NCBI GenBank assembly: GCA_001430745.1
Contig: KQ481967.1
Location: 6,415-63,774, forward strand
Length of the DNA stretch: 57,360 nucleotides
Source: Auxenochlorella pyrenoidosa
Taxonomy: Eukaryota > Chlorophyta > Trebouxiophyceae > Chlorellales > Chlorellaceae
Reading direction: 5' to 3'
The translations under genes and the position numbers were made by a program. The notes beneath the pieces are model-generated. The model had not been told where the DNA came from, did not search any database, and saw only the letters and a list, made by a program, of their open reading frames with translations. Positions 43,049 to 54,273 of the stretch are shown here, piece after piece (position 1 is the stretch's first letter; each line of letters starts with the position of its first letter).

Positions 43049-46000
43049 TTATGCTGCCTGTCCATTCTGCCTGCACGCGCTGCTTGCCCCTGCCTCGGCT
43101 GCAGTGTCTGCCCGTCCAGCTGCCTCGGCGGGCTGCCGGTGCAGCGCGTCCCCCAGAATGGCGGCGCCGTGCTTGAGCAGCACGGTGACGTGCCCCTCAC
43201 CGGCCAGCACATGCAGCTTGGCCTGCAGCATGGGCGGGGTTCTCTCAGATGTCAGCGTTTTGCCCTGCGCGCACCACCACCGCGCGTTTGGCGTCTGAGC
43301 AGGCAGGCCGCACTCCCTTGAGAGAGTTGAACCAACTCGGCACTTCAAGCCCCTGTCCTGGGTGCTCGTCTACCTGCGACAGCTTTGTGGCCCACCACTC
43401 TGCGTGCTTGACAGGCACTGACCGGTCGTCGGCGCCCTGCCAGATCGTGGCCCTTCAAGACGGGAGGAGGGCAGGGCGGGCGACGGGCACAGAGTCGGCT
43501 GATTAAAGCAAGGACAGAGAGAGCCAAGGGGGGAAGAGTGGGCCCGACAGCGGGGCGGGCTTGCGCTCACAGCCCGGCGCGTGTGCAGCGCCCACCTGCC
43601 CAGCGATCTGGCGCCCCGCCGGGAGGGGCGCCCCGCCGGCAGCCCTCTACGAAGCAAGCCCCCCGGCCCTCACCTGCACCGTATGGCTGGAAAGTCGATG
43701 CCCCAGCGGCCACCCAGCACCCGAACGTCGCGCGCCACCCCCCGGCTGCCACGGCAGTAGGCATGCCGCAGGCACCTGGCGGGAGGGGGCAACGCGGGCA
43801 TCGGTGGTGGTGAGTTAGGACGGGCGCTGGGTGCATGCCACAGACCACACAGGTATCGCAAGTGCGACATGGAGCTCAGCATGCATAGGACTCACGCGAG
43901 TCAGACAAGGGCGGCTCAACAGCATCAGCAGCAAGGTAGAGGCACCAGCAGGGCGGGCAGGGGTGAGGGGAGCGCAGCCCCTGACATCCTGCTCACTCTG
44001 TAAAGGCGTCCCGCACGCGGGGGTCGCCACGCAGCGCCGCGCCGTCTGCCGCAGCCATGCCCTTGGGGGCATGCTCCAGCAGGGCGCCGGGGTGGCGCTG
44101 CAGGGCAGACGGGCGGGAGGCGGCGGGTGGCTTGGTGCGCTGCCCAGCCACGCGCTCTGGGCTCTGCAGCTGAGGGACCGCGGCAGCGCGCCCCATGGCC
44201 CGGTTCCCGCCTGTATTTGCCCTCCCGCTGGTGCCCTGCCCGGTNNNNNNNNNNNNNNNNNNNNNNNNNNNNNNNNNNNNNNNNNNNNNNNNNNNNNNNN
44301 NNNNNNNNNNNNNNNNNNNNNNNNNNNNNNNNNNNNNNNNNNNNNNNNNNNNNNNNNNNNNNNNNNNNNNNNNNNNNNNNNNNNNNNNNNNNNNNNNNNN
44401 NNNNNNNNNNNNNNNNNNNNNNNNNNNNNNNNNNNNNNNNNNNNNNNNNNNNNNNNNNNNNNNNNNNNNNNNNNNNNNNNNNNNNNNNNNNNNNNNNNNN
44501 NNNNNNNNNNNNNNNNNNNNNNNNNNNNNNNNNNNNNNNNNNNNNNNNNNNNNNNNNNNNNNNNNNNNNNNNNNNNNNNNNNNNNNNNNNNNNNNNNNNN
44601 NNNNNNNNNNNNNNNNNNNNNNNNNNNNNNNNNNNNNNNNNNNNNNNNNNNNNNNNNNNNNNNNNNNNNNNNNNNNNNNNNNNNNNNNNNNNNNNNNNNN
44701 NNNNNNNNNNNNNNNNNNNNNNNNNNNNNNNNNNNNNNNNNNNNNNNNNNNNNNNNNNNNNNNNNNNNNNNNNNNNNNNNNNNNNNNNNNNNNNNNNNNN
44801 NNNNNNNNNNNNNNNNNNNNNNNNNNNNNNNNNNNNNNNNNNNNNNNNNNNNNNNNNNNNNNNNNNNNNNNNNNNNNNNNNNNNNNNNNNNNNNNNNNNN
44901 NNNNNNNNNNNNNNNNNNNNNNNNNNNNNNNNNNCCGCGCGCACCTTTGCCATGTGAGCCAGCAGGCTGTGCAGGCCCCACAGCCCACCCAGCGGCGGCA
45001 GGCGCGCCAGGCCCAGCTGCACAAAGTCGGCGCCCCGCATCGCGGCCAGCAGCGGCAGGTTGCCCAGGTTGGTGGGGCCCACCTGCGGGGGCCGTGGGGA
45101 GGGCTGGCAGGGCAGCAGGGTGCGGCAGGGTGCGGCACTGCGCCCATCCGCAGCAGGCCAAGCAGTGGGAGGGCGCCGGCAGGGGTGGGGAGCACCCGGG
45201 TGGCCGGGCGCAGCCGCCAGCCTCGCGGCCTGAGCCCTCACCCTCCTGAGCAGGCACCCTGCCCCAAGCGCGGGCTCACCGCCGCCACCAGCACCAGCGC
45301 CTGCACCAGGTCGGCGTGGGCCGCCGCAAAGGCGGCTGCGTAGGGGCCGCCCCCTGCAGGGGCGAGGGGCGACGGCTGTGGGTTGGGCCGCGCAGGCTGC
45401 TGTGCATGGCAGGCGGGGTGGAGCAGCTTCTGCAGGCTCTCGCCCCCTTTGCGCAGCTGGCCTGCATCTCCCCTTGGCAAGCGCAGCTCTTCAACGGCTG
45501 CAGAGGGCGCATGTCTGCCCTACCTGAGGTGCCCATGACGATGATGCGCTGCATGCTGAGGTGGCTGGCCAGCTGGTGGGCGTCGTCCGCTACGCTGCAA
45601 GGCGGCGGCGTCGGTCAGGAGGCACCCTTCAATGGCATTATTGACAGGGCTGCTGCATCAAGCAGGCAGGCTGCCAAATCAGGTGCCGAGAGCTGTTGAG
45701 GTAGCCGCAGCTCTTGGCTGTGGTAAGGGGTTGGGCCGCACCAGGCATCGCACCTGCCCGCAAGGCCCACCGCCCCCCTGGCACCAGCCCACCTGCGCAC
45801 GCTCATCCCCCACCCCATGCCGTCAGACAGGCCAACCCCCGCCCGGTCCATGCTGACCACTGCCAGCCCCAGCGCTGCTGCCGGCTCCTCCAAAGCCTGC
45901 GCCTCTTTCTGCGGGGAGACCCAGCGGGGGTGGCGGCCCGGTATGAGCACTCCCCTGGCCAGGGGGCGCACCAGGCGCCGGCGCCCATGGGCACAAGCCT

Positions 46001-46224
46001 GTCCGGAACCGGGGTCAGGCCTCCCTCGTACCGCTCGCTACACAGCGGCACGGTCATTTGCAGCTTTCACACCCCGAAACCGTAGCGCTGCTCACATGGC
46101 AACTTGGGGTTCCGTGGAAGTAGAGGACGGCGGGCTTCGATGGCTGCAGCTGTGCCCCGAAAATATTGTATGCAAGGATGCGGCCGTCAGTGAGGACGCA
46201 GGTTTGGACTTGGTGGGCCATCAT
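43049..46224 (-). CDS. Alpha/beta-fold hydrolase, gap inside
   Basis: A serine hydrolase of the alpha/beta fold; substrate unknown. Visible exons: 46224-46096, 45908-45793, 45594-45524, 45353-45280, 45082-44945, then the gap, 44097-43997, 43775-43680, 43452-43374 and 43222-43049. Marks in order: oxyanion-loop HG in AVLYFHGTPSCH; VVSMDRAGVGLSDGMGW; nucleophile elbow MGTSGGGPYAAAF, formed across an intron; catalytic Asp region IWQGADDRSVPVKHAEWW; catalytic His in LAGEGHVTVLLKHG. The first ATG is taken at 46224; the frame stays open upstream but only from GTG (46491). Phases agree on both sides of the gap, which removes part of the lid. The C-terminus has an Ala-rich tail. Confidence 0.88.
44245..44934. 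other. Assembly gap, 690 N
   Basis: A run of N inside the alpha/beta hydrolase gene, the same length as the gap at 27939-28628. Confidence 1.
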
Positions 46225-46847
46225 CAGCTGCCCGGCACTGTTTGGAAGCTCTGAATGATGACTATATCTGATTTCGGCAGAGAAAGTGTTCAGACGGCAG
46301 AAAAATGTTCCTGCGTCGGCGCTCGGTCTTGACCTAGCGCTGCCGACCAATCGCCACCCGCCTCTGATGCGCCCCTTTTGAGTGCCCTGCTGCAGGATGC
46401 CGGCCGTGTTGTGGCATCTGAACTGCTTCTGCCGCAAGCCTTGCCGGGCTATAAGCTGGTGGGCTGACTGGAGACCCGCAGGAAAATTCACAGGGGGCGG
46501 GGACAGCAGGGACGAGTTTGCAGTCGCAGGGAGAGAGGGTCCAAGAGCAACAACAGTGTGCGCTCAAAGCAAGCTGAGCAGGAGGGAGAGCAAGAGCCGC
46601 GAGCAGGGAGAGAAGCAGGGAACGTTGTTGTCAACAGTGTTGCCTTCAGTGTTCACGCGTGAAACGGGGCGTGGGCGCGAGATGTAGCAGTGGGGGGTGA
46701 CTGCCTATCAAACTGGGTGCGTGTTTTTGTGGCTGCCTTGACTAGCTACGTCTCACATCAAAAAGGGTGCAGGCTGGGCGAGCTTGTGACTGGCTGCGCT
46801 GTGGACTGCGCCTGCAAGTGGCCCTTGCACGCGCTGGAGCGCCGTGC
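46225..46847. promoter_or_regulatory. Intergenic region upstream of the hydrolase
   Basis: A 623-base stretch between the hydrolase start and the transporter stop, both genes on the minus strand. It should contain the hydrolase promoter and the 3' end of the transporter gene. The hydrolase frame is open for 90 codons upstream of its ATG, so a longer N-terminus through an unseen exon is possible. Confidence 0.4.
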
Positions 46848-49139
46848 CTACTTGAGCACGTCGTGCTTGGACGTGCGCTCCGGGGTATGGTGGTGGCTGT
46901 CCTCCTCCACACCCAGCAGCTGTAGCAGTGCGCAGGCGGGGAGGCGGGCGCGGCACGTGGGCACCGAGCACCGCGGCCGCATCTTGGCTGCACGCCTGCA
47001 GAGCCGGCCCAGCCTGCCGCACAGGCACGCTGCTCAGGCTGGCCCTCCTCCTCTGGCTGGGAGCCCTCTCGCCCAGCCAGCGCCAGCACCCACCTGCGCC
47101 ACCAGGCATGCGCCGATGATGAGCGCCGCGCCGATCCAGCCCGACGCGTTCCACCGCTCCCCCAGCAGCGCGTAGGCCATCCCCGCCCCCAGCACCGGCT
47201 CCAGGGTGTAGATGATGGCGGCCTCGGTGGAGGAGACGTCCTGCGAGGGGTGGCAGAACAGGGGCGCGCACGCAGGGGGTGGGAGGAGCTCAAAGGGCTG
47301 TCATGCCGGTGACAGCGCCGACAGGCGCTCACGGCCCGGGACCTTCCCTGGTGGCCCCTGCACAGCACGCTGCCGCCCCAGGCAGCACGCTCTAGCCCAC
47401 CTGCAGCGCGATGATCTCCATGATGAGGCCGCCGTTGGTGACGCCGCACCCCATGTAGATAATGCCCAGCCACGGCAGCCTGCGAGGGGTGTTGCACACA
47501 GGGAGGGCAATAGGCAAGCAGGCGGGGCCGGGATGCGCGTGGCTGGCAGGACAGCAGAGGCGAGTCGAGCCCATGTTGCAAACTGGGCACGAGTCGTGGC
47601 AGCTGCTTGTAAGCAAGGGGGGTCGCTCACTCGCGCTCCGCCAGCGCCGCCAGCGCCTGCCCTGGGCTGCCCAGCACATGCAGCGTGGCCTGCGGGTGCG
47701 CCGCGGCTGTGGAGGCCAGCGAGATGCCGGCAATCATGAGCAGGCTCATGGACAGCATGGGCATGGCCGCCTTGGCGCCCAGCAGCTTGCTCCACACCTC
47801 GGCGCGGTATATCTGCGGCGGAGGCACGCGCGGCAGGTAGGGAAGAGGCATGATCGGTGCATGTGGGCCCTGCAGCCCACCAACAAATTGAGCCAGCATG
47901 CCTGACTGCATTGATCACACACAGAGCGAAGCACCACCGCCGTCACTGCAGCACACAGATGCAGGTGCAAGCGCACAGGTCTGGGAGGTGTTGGGCCTGC
48001 ACCGGCGGCTGCCCAGCCTGCCTGCTGGCCCCCACACAGCGGCCCCAGCCCACCTGCACGCCAAAAAGCACCGCCGAGGCGAAGCTCCAGAAGTCGCCCC
48101 AGCTGGCAGGCGCGCCCGAGTCCTCCAGCAGCGAGATGCCCACCAGCGCCGCCACCACAGCCGCCCAGGTGGTGCGCTTGAGCCGGGTGGTGCCAAACAG
48201 GCCGGCCATGAGCGGGGGCACCACCACGGTGAACCCCGACAGGAAGGCGCCGCGCGACGCATCTGCCGTCAGCATGCCAATGCTCTGTGTAAGGTAACCT
48301 GCAGCAGGGCGGTGGTGGAGGGCATGGCAGGGGTTGCAGGCCCCAAAGCGCGGGAGGGAATGGCTGGCATGTTGCCCACAGGAGGTGCACCGTGATGGCG
48401 GAACGGCAGCCTGCAGGTCGCGACAAGGAGAGGTGCCCACTGGTGCAGCCAGGTGCTTGGCTGAGCGCCGTGCGCACCTCCTGCTGCCCAGAAGCCAATC
48501 TCCACGCCGGCGCGGACCACGCGCTCATCCCGCAGCGCCCGCCGCATGAAGGGGCTGAACACGGCGGCGGCGATGATGAAGCGCAGCGAGGAGAAGACAA
48601 AGGGGTCGACGTTCTCCTGGCTCTCCTTGAGCACCACGAACGCAGAGGCGCACGCGAGGCACACCTGGCCAGGGTTGAGGAGGAGAGGGTGGGAGCCGTC
48701 AGCACGCAGTGCGGCGGGACCGGGCTGTGCAGCACAGCCGCTGCCGCACTCAGGCCGGTCTACAGCGCGAGGCAGACGTGGAGCTTTCTGGTGGCCGGAG
48801 CGCAAAGGCTTGAAGGCAGCAATGCAGAACGCAAGGAGGGCAGCCTGCTGGCAGCTGAGCGGCAGCAGAAGCGGCGGCGACAGGCCAGCGCCCTTGTGCG
48901 CGCACCAGGTTCAGCAGGATGAGACCCCTCAGCCTTGGGGACACCGTAACGGGCAGCAGTACGCGCCAGGGAAAGCTGTGGTGCCTGAGCCGACCCGCAG
49001 CGCGCTCCCCTTTCTCCAGCAGCCCGGGCTCGACGCCCTTGGCCGAGGCTGCCATCTCTATGATCCGTACATAGGCTCCAGGCGCCTCAGGGTCCTTGGG
49101 GTTGAAGTCGCTCGGTTTTGGAGTGTGGCGGGACAGCAT
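46848..49139 (-). CDS. EamA/DMT-family membrane transporter
   Basis: Seven exons: 49139-48906, 48664-48478, 48298-48054, 47812-47631, 47479-47401, 47240-47094 and 46919-46848, consistent phase, 381 residues. It shows the two-fold EamA repeat with about ten hydrophobic helices: GLILLNLVCLACASAFVVLK; the loop DPFVFSSLRFIIAAAVFSPF; GFTVVVPPLMAGLFGTTRLK; TWAAVVAALVGISLLEDSGA; then the second half, MPMLSMSLLMIAGISLAST, GIIYMGCGVTNGGLIMEIIA, and the hallmark TEAAIIYTLEPVLGAGMAYA followed by GWIGAALIIGACLVAQ. About 65 N-terminal residues precede the first helix and may target a plastid membrane, as in related plant proteins. The cargo cannot be inferred from sequence. Confidence 0.9.
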
Positions 49140-49861
49140 TTGTCCTTGCCGGCTTCAGCTGTTCAGCTAAGAGCGTCGAACCGCATGCCAGCCGCCCGGG
49201 GGCGGCCGTCGCGCCGCTGCGGCCCTTGTGGAGGAAGCGGTTGAAGCTCTCTGCAGCGCTGGTCGCCGGTAAGGACTTGCAGGAGCTTGCCAACAGAAAT
49301 TTGGATTCAACAGGTAAAGATGGGGGCCCAGGCGCCGCTGGAGGAGCATGTCCCTCACTTCAAAGAGGGTCCAGCTGGATCCAGTTGTGACACCTCAGCT
49401 GTGTCCCTCTCTCCCATTTGGGCCTTGCAGAATCCATAATCGCATGGACAGATCATCGATGTCCAGATCTGCCATTTGGAGTGTCGACACGCGCGCTCGC
49501 CTGAGGCGAGTCGCCGTCGGCTGCTGCCGGTAACTGCAGCACGCTTCCTGTCTGTAATTCCGAGAAATCGCAATGTACATGCAGCACAGGATTGTCAGCC
49601 AGTGATGAATACAAGTACTAATAGAATACAATTCCCAACAGATAACAGAGGCAATGTGAAATGGGGGGCACGGCCGGTTCAGAAGCAGCTCAGCTGGGTC
49701 TGCGTTTGCCACAGGAAGGCGGCCGGTATCCGCGGAAAACTCACCGCGCACATCCACGCATGGAACAACCAAGTGGGAGAGGACCAGGTGGCACAAAGGC
49801 AGCAAACCTGCAGAGTGTCTCCCCGCCAGTGCTGCCTCGTCCGCTCCATCGCCAGCACCGC
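49140..49861. promoter_or_regulatory. Intergenic region, lower GC
   Basis: Contains the transporter's promoter and the lipase's 3' flank. The part near 49540-49660 is AT-richer than elsewhere. The frame upstream of the transporter ATG reads as a transit-peptide-like Ser/Ala-rich segment but lacks an ATG. No other exon seen. Confidence 0.4.
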
Positions 49862-52800
49862 TCAGTCTGCCAGCGCGGCCATGACCTCTGGCTTGTCCAC
49901 AAAGTGGTCGGTGACCATGCAGGTTGTGACGCGCAGCCGCCGCACCGCCGGGTGGGTGCACGGTACCAAGGCCAGCCCGTCCTTTGGAGATGCCGTTGCA
50001 TCCTCGCTGCTGCCGCTCTTGGGGCCGCCGGCGCCGTCTCCCTCTGCGCCCGCCTCGCCAGTCTCGCCAGCCCCGTCGTCGGCGCTGCTCCCGGCGTCAG
50101 CGCCCGGCGGGCGGAAGACCAGGCACACGCGGCCTGGCACGTGCGCGTTGTAGCTGCGCTCAAAGCCGGCGCTGCCCAGGCGGCGCAGCCCCGCCTCGCC
50201 GGCAGCCAGCGCAGCCTCGTGCAGGGCCTCGTCCGCAGCCTCGCCCACGTGCTCGCTGTCCAGGCGCTCGCCGTCCCTGCCGGCGCTCCCGTTGGCCACC
50301 TGACCGCCATTGGCTTCCTGCCTGCCGCGGCCGCCACTGCTGCTGTCCTCCTTGCCGCCCTCCTTGCTGGGCGCCTTGCCATTCTCCTTGCCATCCTGGC
50401 CGGCGGTGCCAAAGGCATAGAGCAGCAGCTTGGAGAGGTGGGCGGTCATGGCAGAGGCGCCCTCCTGGGCGTGCCGCGCCGCCTCGGCCTCCCAGTCAAA
50501 GGCTGCAAGCTCCTCCAGCAGGCCGGCAAAGCTGCGGGGGGAGAGGTGGGGGGGTGGGGTGGGGGGCATGCCAGCCCATGGTTGGGGGCTGCAAGCAGCA
50601 CACGGGGCACGCTGCAGACTGCAGGGTCGGTGCCCTGGAGGCCCCAGGGACCGTCCGCAAGGCATGCTGCTGTGCCCACTGCTCTGCTCAAGCAGCCCGC
50701 ATGGTGCCCATGCCCACCTGCGGATGCACAGCCTCGGCACACAGTCATCGCAGTTTACCAGGCTGGTCACCATCTCTGCAACCAGCAGCAGGGCAGCAGC
50801 ATCCGTGGGGGGCAGCAGCGGCACGCAGGATGCAGGCGCCGGGCGACTCAGGGCACACGCGACAGCCGACTGGAAGGGGGGCAAGCCTACCTGCTGTGGA
50901 TCCCATAGCAGTACCGTGGGTAATCCCCGCTGCTGAAACCTGACAGCTACAGCAACCGCGCCCTGCCAAGCAGCCGTGGGTGCGCCCTGCCGTGCCGCCC
51001 GCCCACCTGTGCATGCCTGTGCCAGGCTGAGGTCCATGCAGGCCGGGGTCTCAAACGCCCAGCAGTGCAGGCGGTCGGGGCCCACCCCCCGGTTCCACAG
51101 GTAGACGGCGAGCAGGGAGGCCACACCTGCAGGGTGGGGCGGGCGCGCTTAGACCCAGCCAGGGCAGCAGGGGGCAGCCCCAGATAGGCAGCAGCGCGAC
51201 AAGCTAGAGCGTGCAGCTGGCGTTGGCCCAGAAGCGCAGCCTCGCCACCCAGGGAGCGCTCGGCTCCGTGCCGCAGCCGCGCTGCCCACTGTCCCACGCC
51301 TGCGGCCCCTGCGGAGGTTCGCCTCACAACACAGGCAGCGCGCAGACAAACAAGCCCCCCAGCCCTCCCCCCACCGCCCACCTGCGCCCAGGCTGTGCCC
51401 CACCAGCGTCACCCGCAGGCCCTGCTGGTACAGCGGCACCAGCAGAGGCGCAAACTTGGCGCCCAGGTAGGCGGCGGCGCGCCCCATGCCGCAGTGGCAG
51501 TAGCCGCGCAGCGGGCGGGCGGCGGTTGGGCCGCAGCCGCTGGGCTGGTCCCCCGACGGCTCCACGCGGCACACCGTGGGGTGCTCGCCGTCGTCAAACG
51601 GCGCGCCTGAGCAGTGCGGTGCAGGCGGGTGGCAGGCAGATCAGTGCGATGACAGGAGTGCGAGGCAGCCGGGCGGCCGCAAGGCAGGCTGTCACGCATG
51701 CCAGCGCAGGCCGCAAAGAGCTGAAGCATCATGCCGCAGGCCGTGCCATCTGCGGGCGCGTGATCAAGCGGGCGCAGCCTCGAGGCGCACCGTTGGCCAG
51801 CAGGTCGAAGAAGGCATCCTCAGGCGAGAAGGTGCCACGAATGACCAGCGCCACCTCGCCCTGCTCCTCGCTGCACCCGGGCATGCGCCAGGCCAGGCTA
51901 ACAGGTCGTGTGAGGGAGCAGCAGCAGAGCAGCCCTGGCACAAATGACGGTCCAGTCAAACAGAAGCCCAGTCGTGAGCCTGACACCTGCAGCCCAATGC
52001 AGTCGGAACATCCGCTGCGGCGCATCGAGGCATTCTCCCCGCCTTGCCCCGCTGTGCCGATCCATGCCCCGCTGAGCCCTGCCCTGCCTCACCTGATGCA
52101 CAGGAAGTAGGCTGGGCAGCCGCTGTCCAGGTCTGCGGCGTACGAGGCACAGAGCAGCGTGAAGCCGCGCTGGGCCAGCTGCTCCCCCAGCGTCTCGTCT
52201 GCAGGCAGTGGCGGCGGGCCAAGCCGGGCATGGCATACTTGTCAGGCACGGCAGCAACCCCGGGGTGCTGGGTGCGGGCTGGGAAGTGCGTGGCTCAGGC
52301 CTAGCAGGGCTGCGCAAAGCGAGTGGCGCGCCGGGTTTGGCCTTGGCGCTGCAGCCCACCATGCAACAGGGTGCCAACCTGTGTTGTAGTCATAGGCCAA
52401 GCAGGACATGTCGCGGTAATGGTTGAGCGTTTTCTTCAGCTCGGCAGGCACCGGGGCCACCCAGTCGTCCCCTTCCTGGGTTGCTGCTTGGCCATCGCCC
52501 GCCGCCCCCGCCAGCGCGGCCATCTGCTGCTCGGTGAGAAGGGGCTGGTCTGGGGCGTTGTAGAAGTAGAACAGACGCATGGCCAGCTCGTTGGCGGCCA
52601 GCTGGGGCTGGTCAAGCAGCCGAGCAATGGCCGGGTTGTCCTGCTTGAGCCTGAGGTGGGGGCGCGGGAGTGCACTGCCGGGTGGGTGGCCCGCTGGGTG
52701 GGACTGCAGGCGGCACGGCTCCGCTGCCTGAGCCTGTTTGCTAATGCAGCCAGGCAGGCATGCCATGCAGTGCTGCCGCCTTGCTGGGTGGCCACCGGAT

Positions 52801-53706
52801 GGCCGGCTGGGGCGTGCGCTGGGTGCCACCAGGTGCATCCGGCCGTCAACCGCCCCAAGCAGCCCCCGCCCCCATGGGTCCGCACCCCCGCTGGCCCCGC
52901 CCTCACTTGTTGGCGGTCACCGCAAGCTGGCGCAGGACGTGCCAGGCGCCAGAGGAGGCGGCATCCCCTGTGGGCGGCTCCCACTCCCAGATGGACTGCA
53001 GCTCCTCCAGGGCGTGGGGGGTCAGGCCGGTGGCCCGGAACGACTGCGGGCATCGTCGAGAGTGGGGTGGTGGTGGTGGTGGGTGGGGGCAGGGTTGGCA
53101 GAGGTGCAGAAGAGATGAGGTGGCAATGACAAAAGCAAGGCGAACCGATCAGCAGTTCGTCAATTGAGAGTGTGCCGCCAGAGTTGCAGGGCGGCATGGA
53201 AGGGCGCCCACTCACCGTGAACAGGCACTGCCACGTGCGCAGCGTGCCCATCGCTAGCGCCGTGCCGGCAGCCACGCGGAACGGGGTCCTGACCCCGGCA
53301 AAGTATGCCAGGGCTGCCAGCTCAGCGATGCCCACGACAACAGCGCTTGGGCGGCTGAACGCAAACGCCCACCCCTCCACTGCAGGCAACGTGGAACAGG
53401 GTAGGTTTCAAGCCATGGGCTGCCCCTACTTAATCCCAACCGGTTGATTAGGTCTAATCCCATGATGAGTGCATTGCAGCGCCATTCGTTGTGAATTTTC
53501 ATGCATGGGGCTGGGCAGCAGGAAGCAGGCAGCAGCGCCTGCCTGCCGGCAGGCCCTGCCACCTGGCCGCCCCACCACCCTCTCCCCCCGCGGCCCTACT
53601 TACGCATGGAGTAGGAGATGCGTGCCACAACAGCAGAGATGCGCCCCGCTGTCCACACTGCGGCAAGGCGCGCCCCGCCAGTCGCTTTGGCGAGCGCGCC
53701 GTGCAT
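49862..53706 (-). CDS. Class 3 lipase, diacylglycerol lipase-like
   Basis: Ten exons: 53706-53604, 53379-53216, 53043-52907, 52650-52379, 52198-52093, 51897-51791, 51606-51382, 51126-51007, 50775-50718 and 50531-49862, all phases consistent, 653 residues. It is a serine hydrolase expected to release fatty acid from diacylglycerol. The N-terminus has hydrophobic stretches (SAVVVGIAELAALAYFAGVR) that suggest membrane association. Family marks: EVALVIRGTFSPEDAFFDLL; nucleophile motif VTLVGHSLGAG, formed at an exon end; GVASLLAVYLWNRGVGPDRL; HCWAFETPACMD; LVNCDDCVPRL, the segment following the catalytic Asp in DAGLs; and near the C-terminus VTTCMVTDHFVDKPEVM, with the likely catalytic His. An insert of about 140 residues rich in Gly, Ala, Glu and Lys separates LLLYAFGTAGQ from the His block. 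Confidence 0.92.
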
Positions 53707-54273
53707 CCTGCGCAGGACTGAGCTCGCTGGCGTAAGAACAAGCTAAATGAGTGGAATTAGAAGCAAGATTGCGCTCTGCAAGTGCGATCGCAGAGAGATT
53801 GCAGGAACCCTTGCGCTGCCGCCTCGTCTGCCAGCAGCGTGGGCAGCAGCTGCCGCCGGCAGCTGCAGCTGCGCCCATGGCGAAGCAAGTCCATGCCCTT
53901 TAAGTTAGTACAAGTGTGGGGCTTTCAGTAAGCATGTCGATAAATTTGTTTGAAGGGCCTGATGGGAGGGAGCTCAGGGCAGCACGGTACAAGCGGGGCA
54001 GCCCAGTGCAGGGCAGTCGCTGAGGGGAGGGCTGCTCGAGGGCAGGATGACAAAAAGTGGATGACAAAAGAGAGTGCAGTTGTTTGGGGTGGAAAGCAAT
54101 GCGCTTCATATGTTCTGCAGCTTGGGCGCTATGGTGCCAGGCCAACCAGGGAGGCGTCAACAGAGGGCGCGCAACACCTGTGCCGCGCAGCAGCCTGGCA
54201 GTGCGGCGGGTGCCGTCTCGGCCGCCTGCGGGCTGTCGACGATAGCACCACAGCTGTCCTCCTACGCTGCCGC
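53707..54273. promoter_or_regulatory. Intergenic region upstream of the lipase
   Basis: A 567-base spacer between the lipase start and the stress-protein stop, both minus strand. No exon recognised. Confidence 0.4.

Noticed and set aside
46225..46491. Longer N-terminus for the alpha/beta hydrolase starting at 46491
   Set aside because: The frame is open but its first codon is GTG. The first ATG is at 46224, so the longer form needs an unseen exon.
14056..53706. A lipid-metabolism gene cluster (ceramidase, alpha/beta hydrolase, DAGL-like lipase)
   Set aside because: The genes are spread over 40 kb with unrelated genes between them and no shared regulatory sequence. Co-location is not evidence of a pathway.
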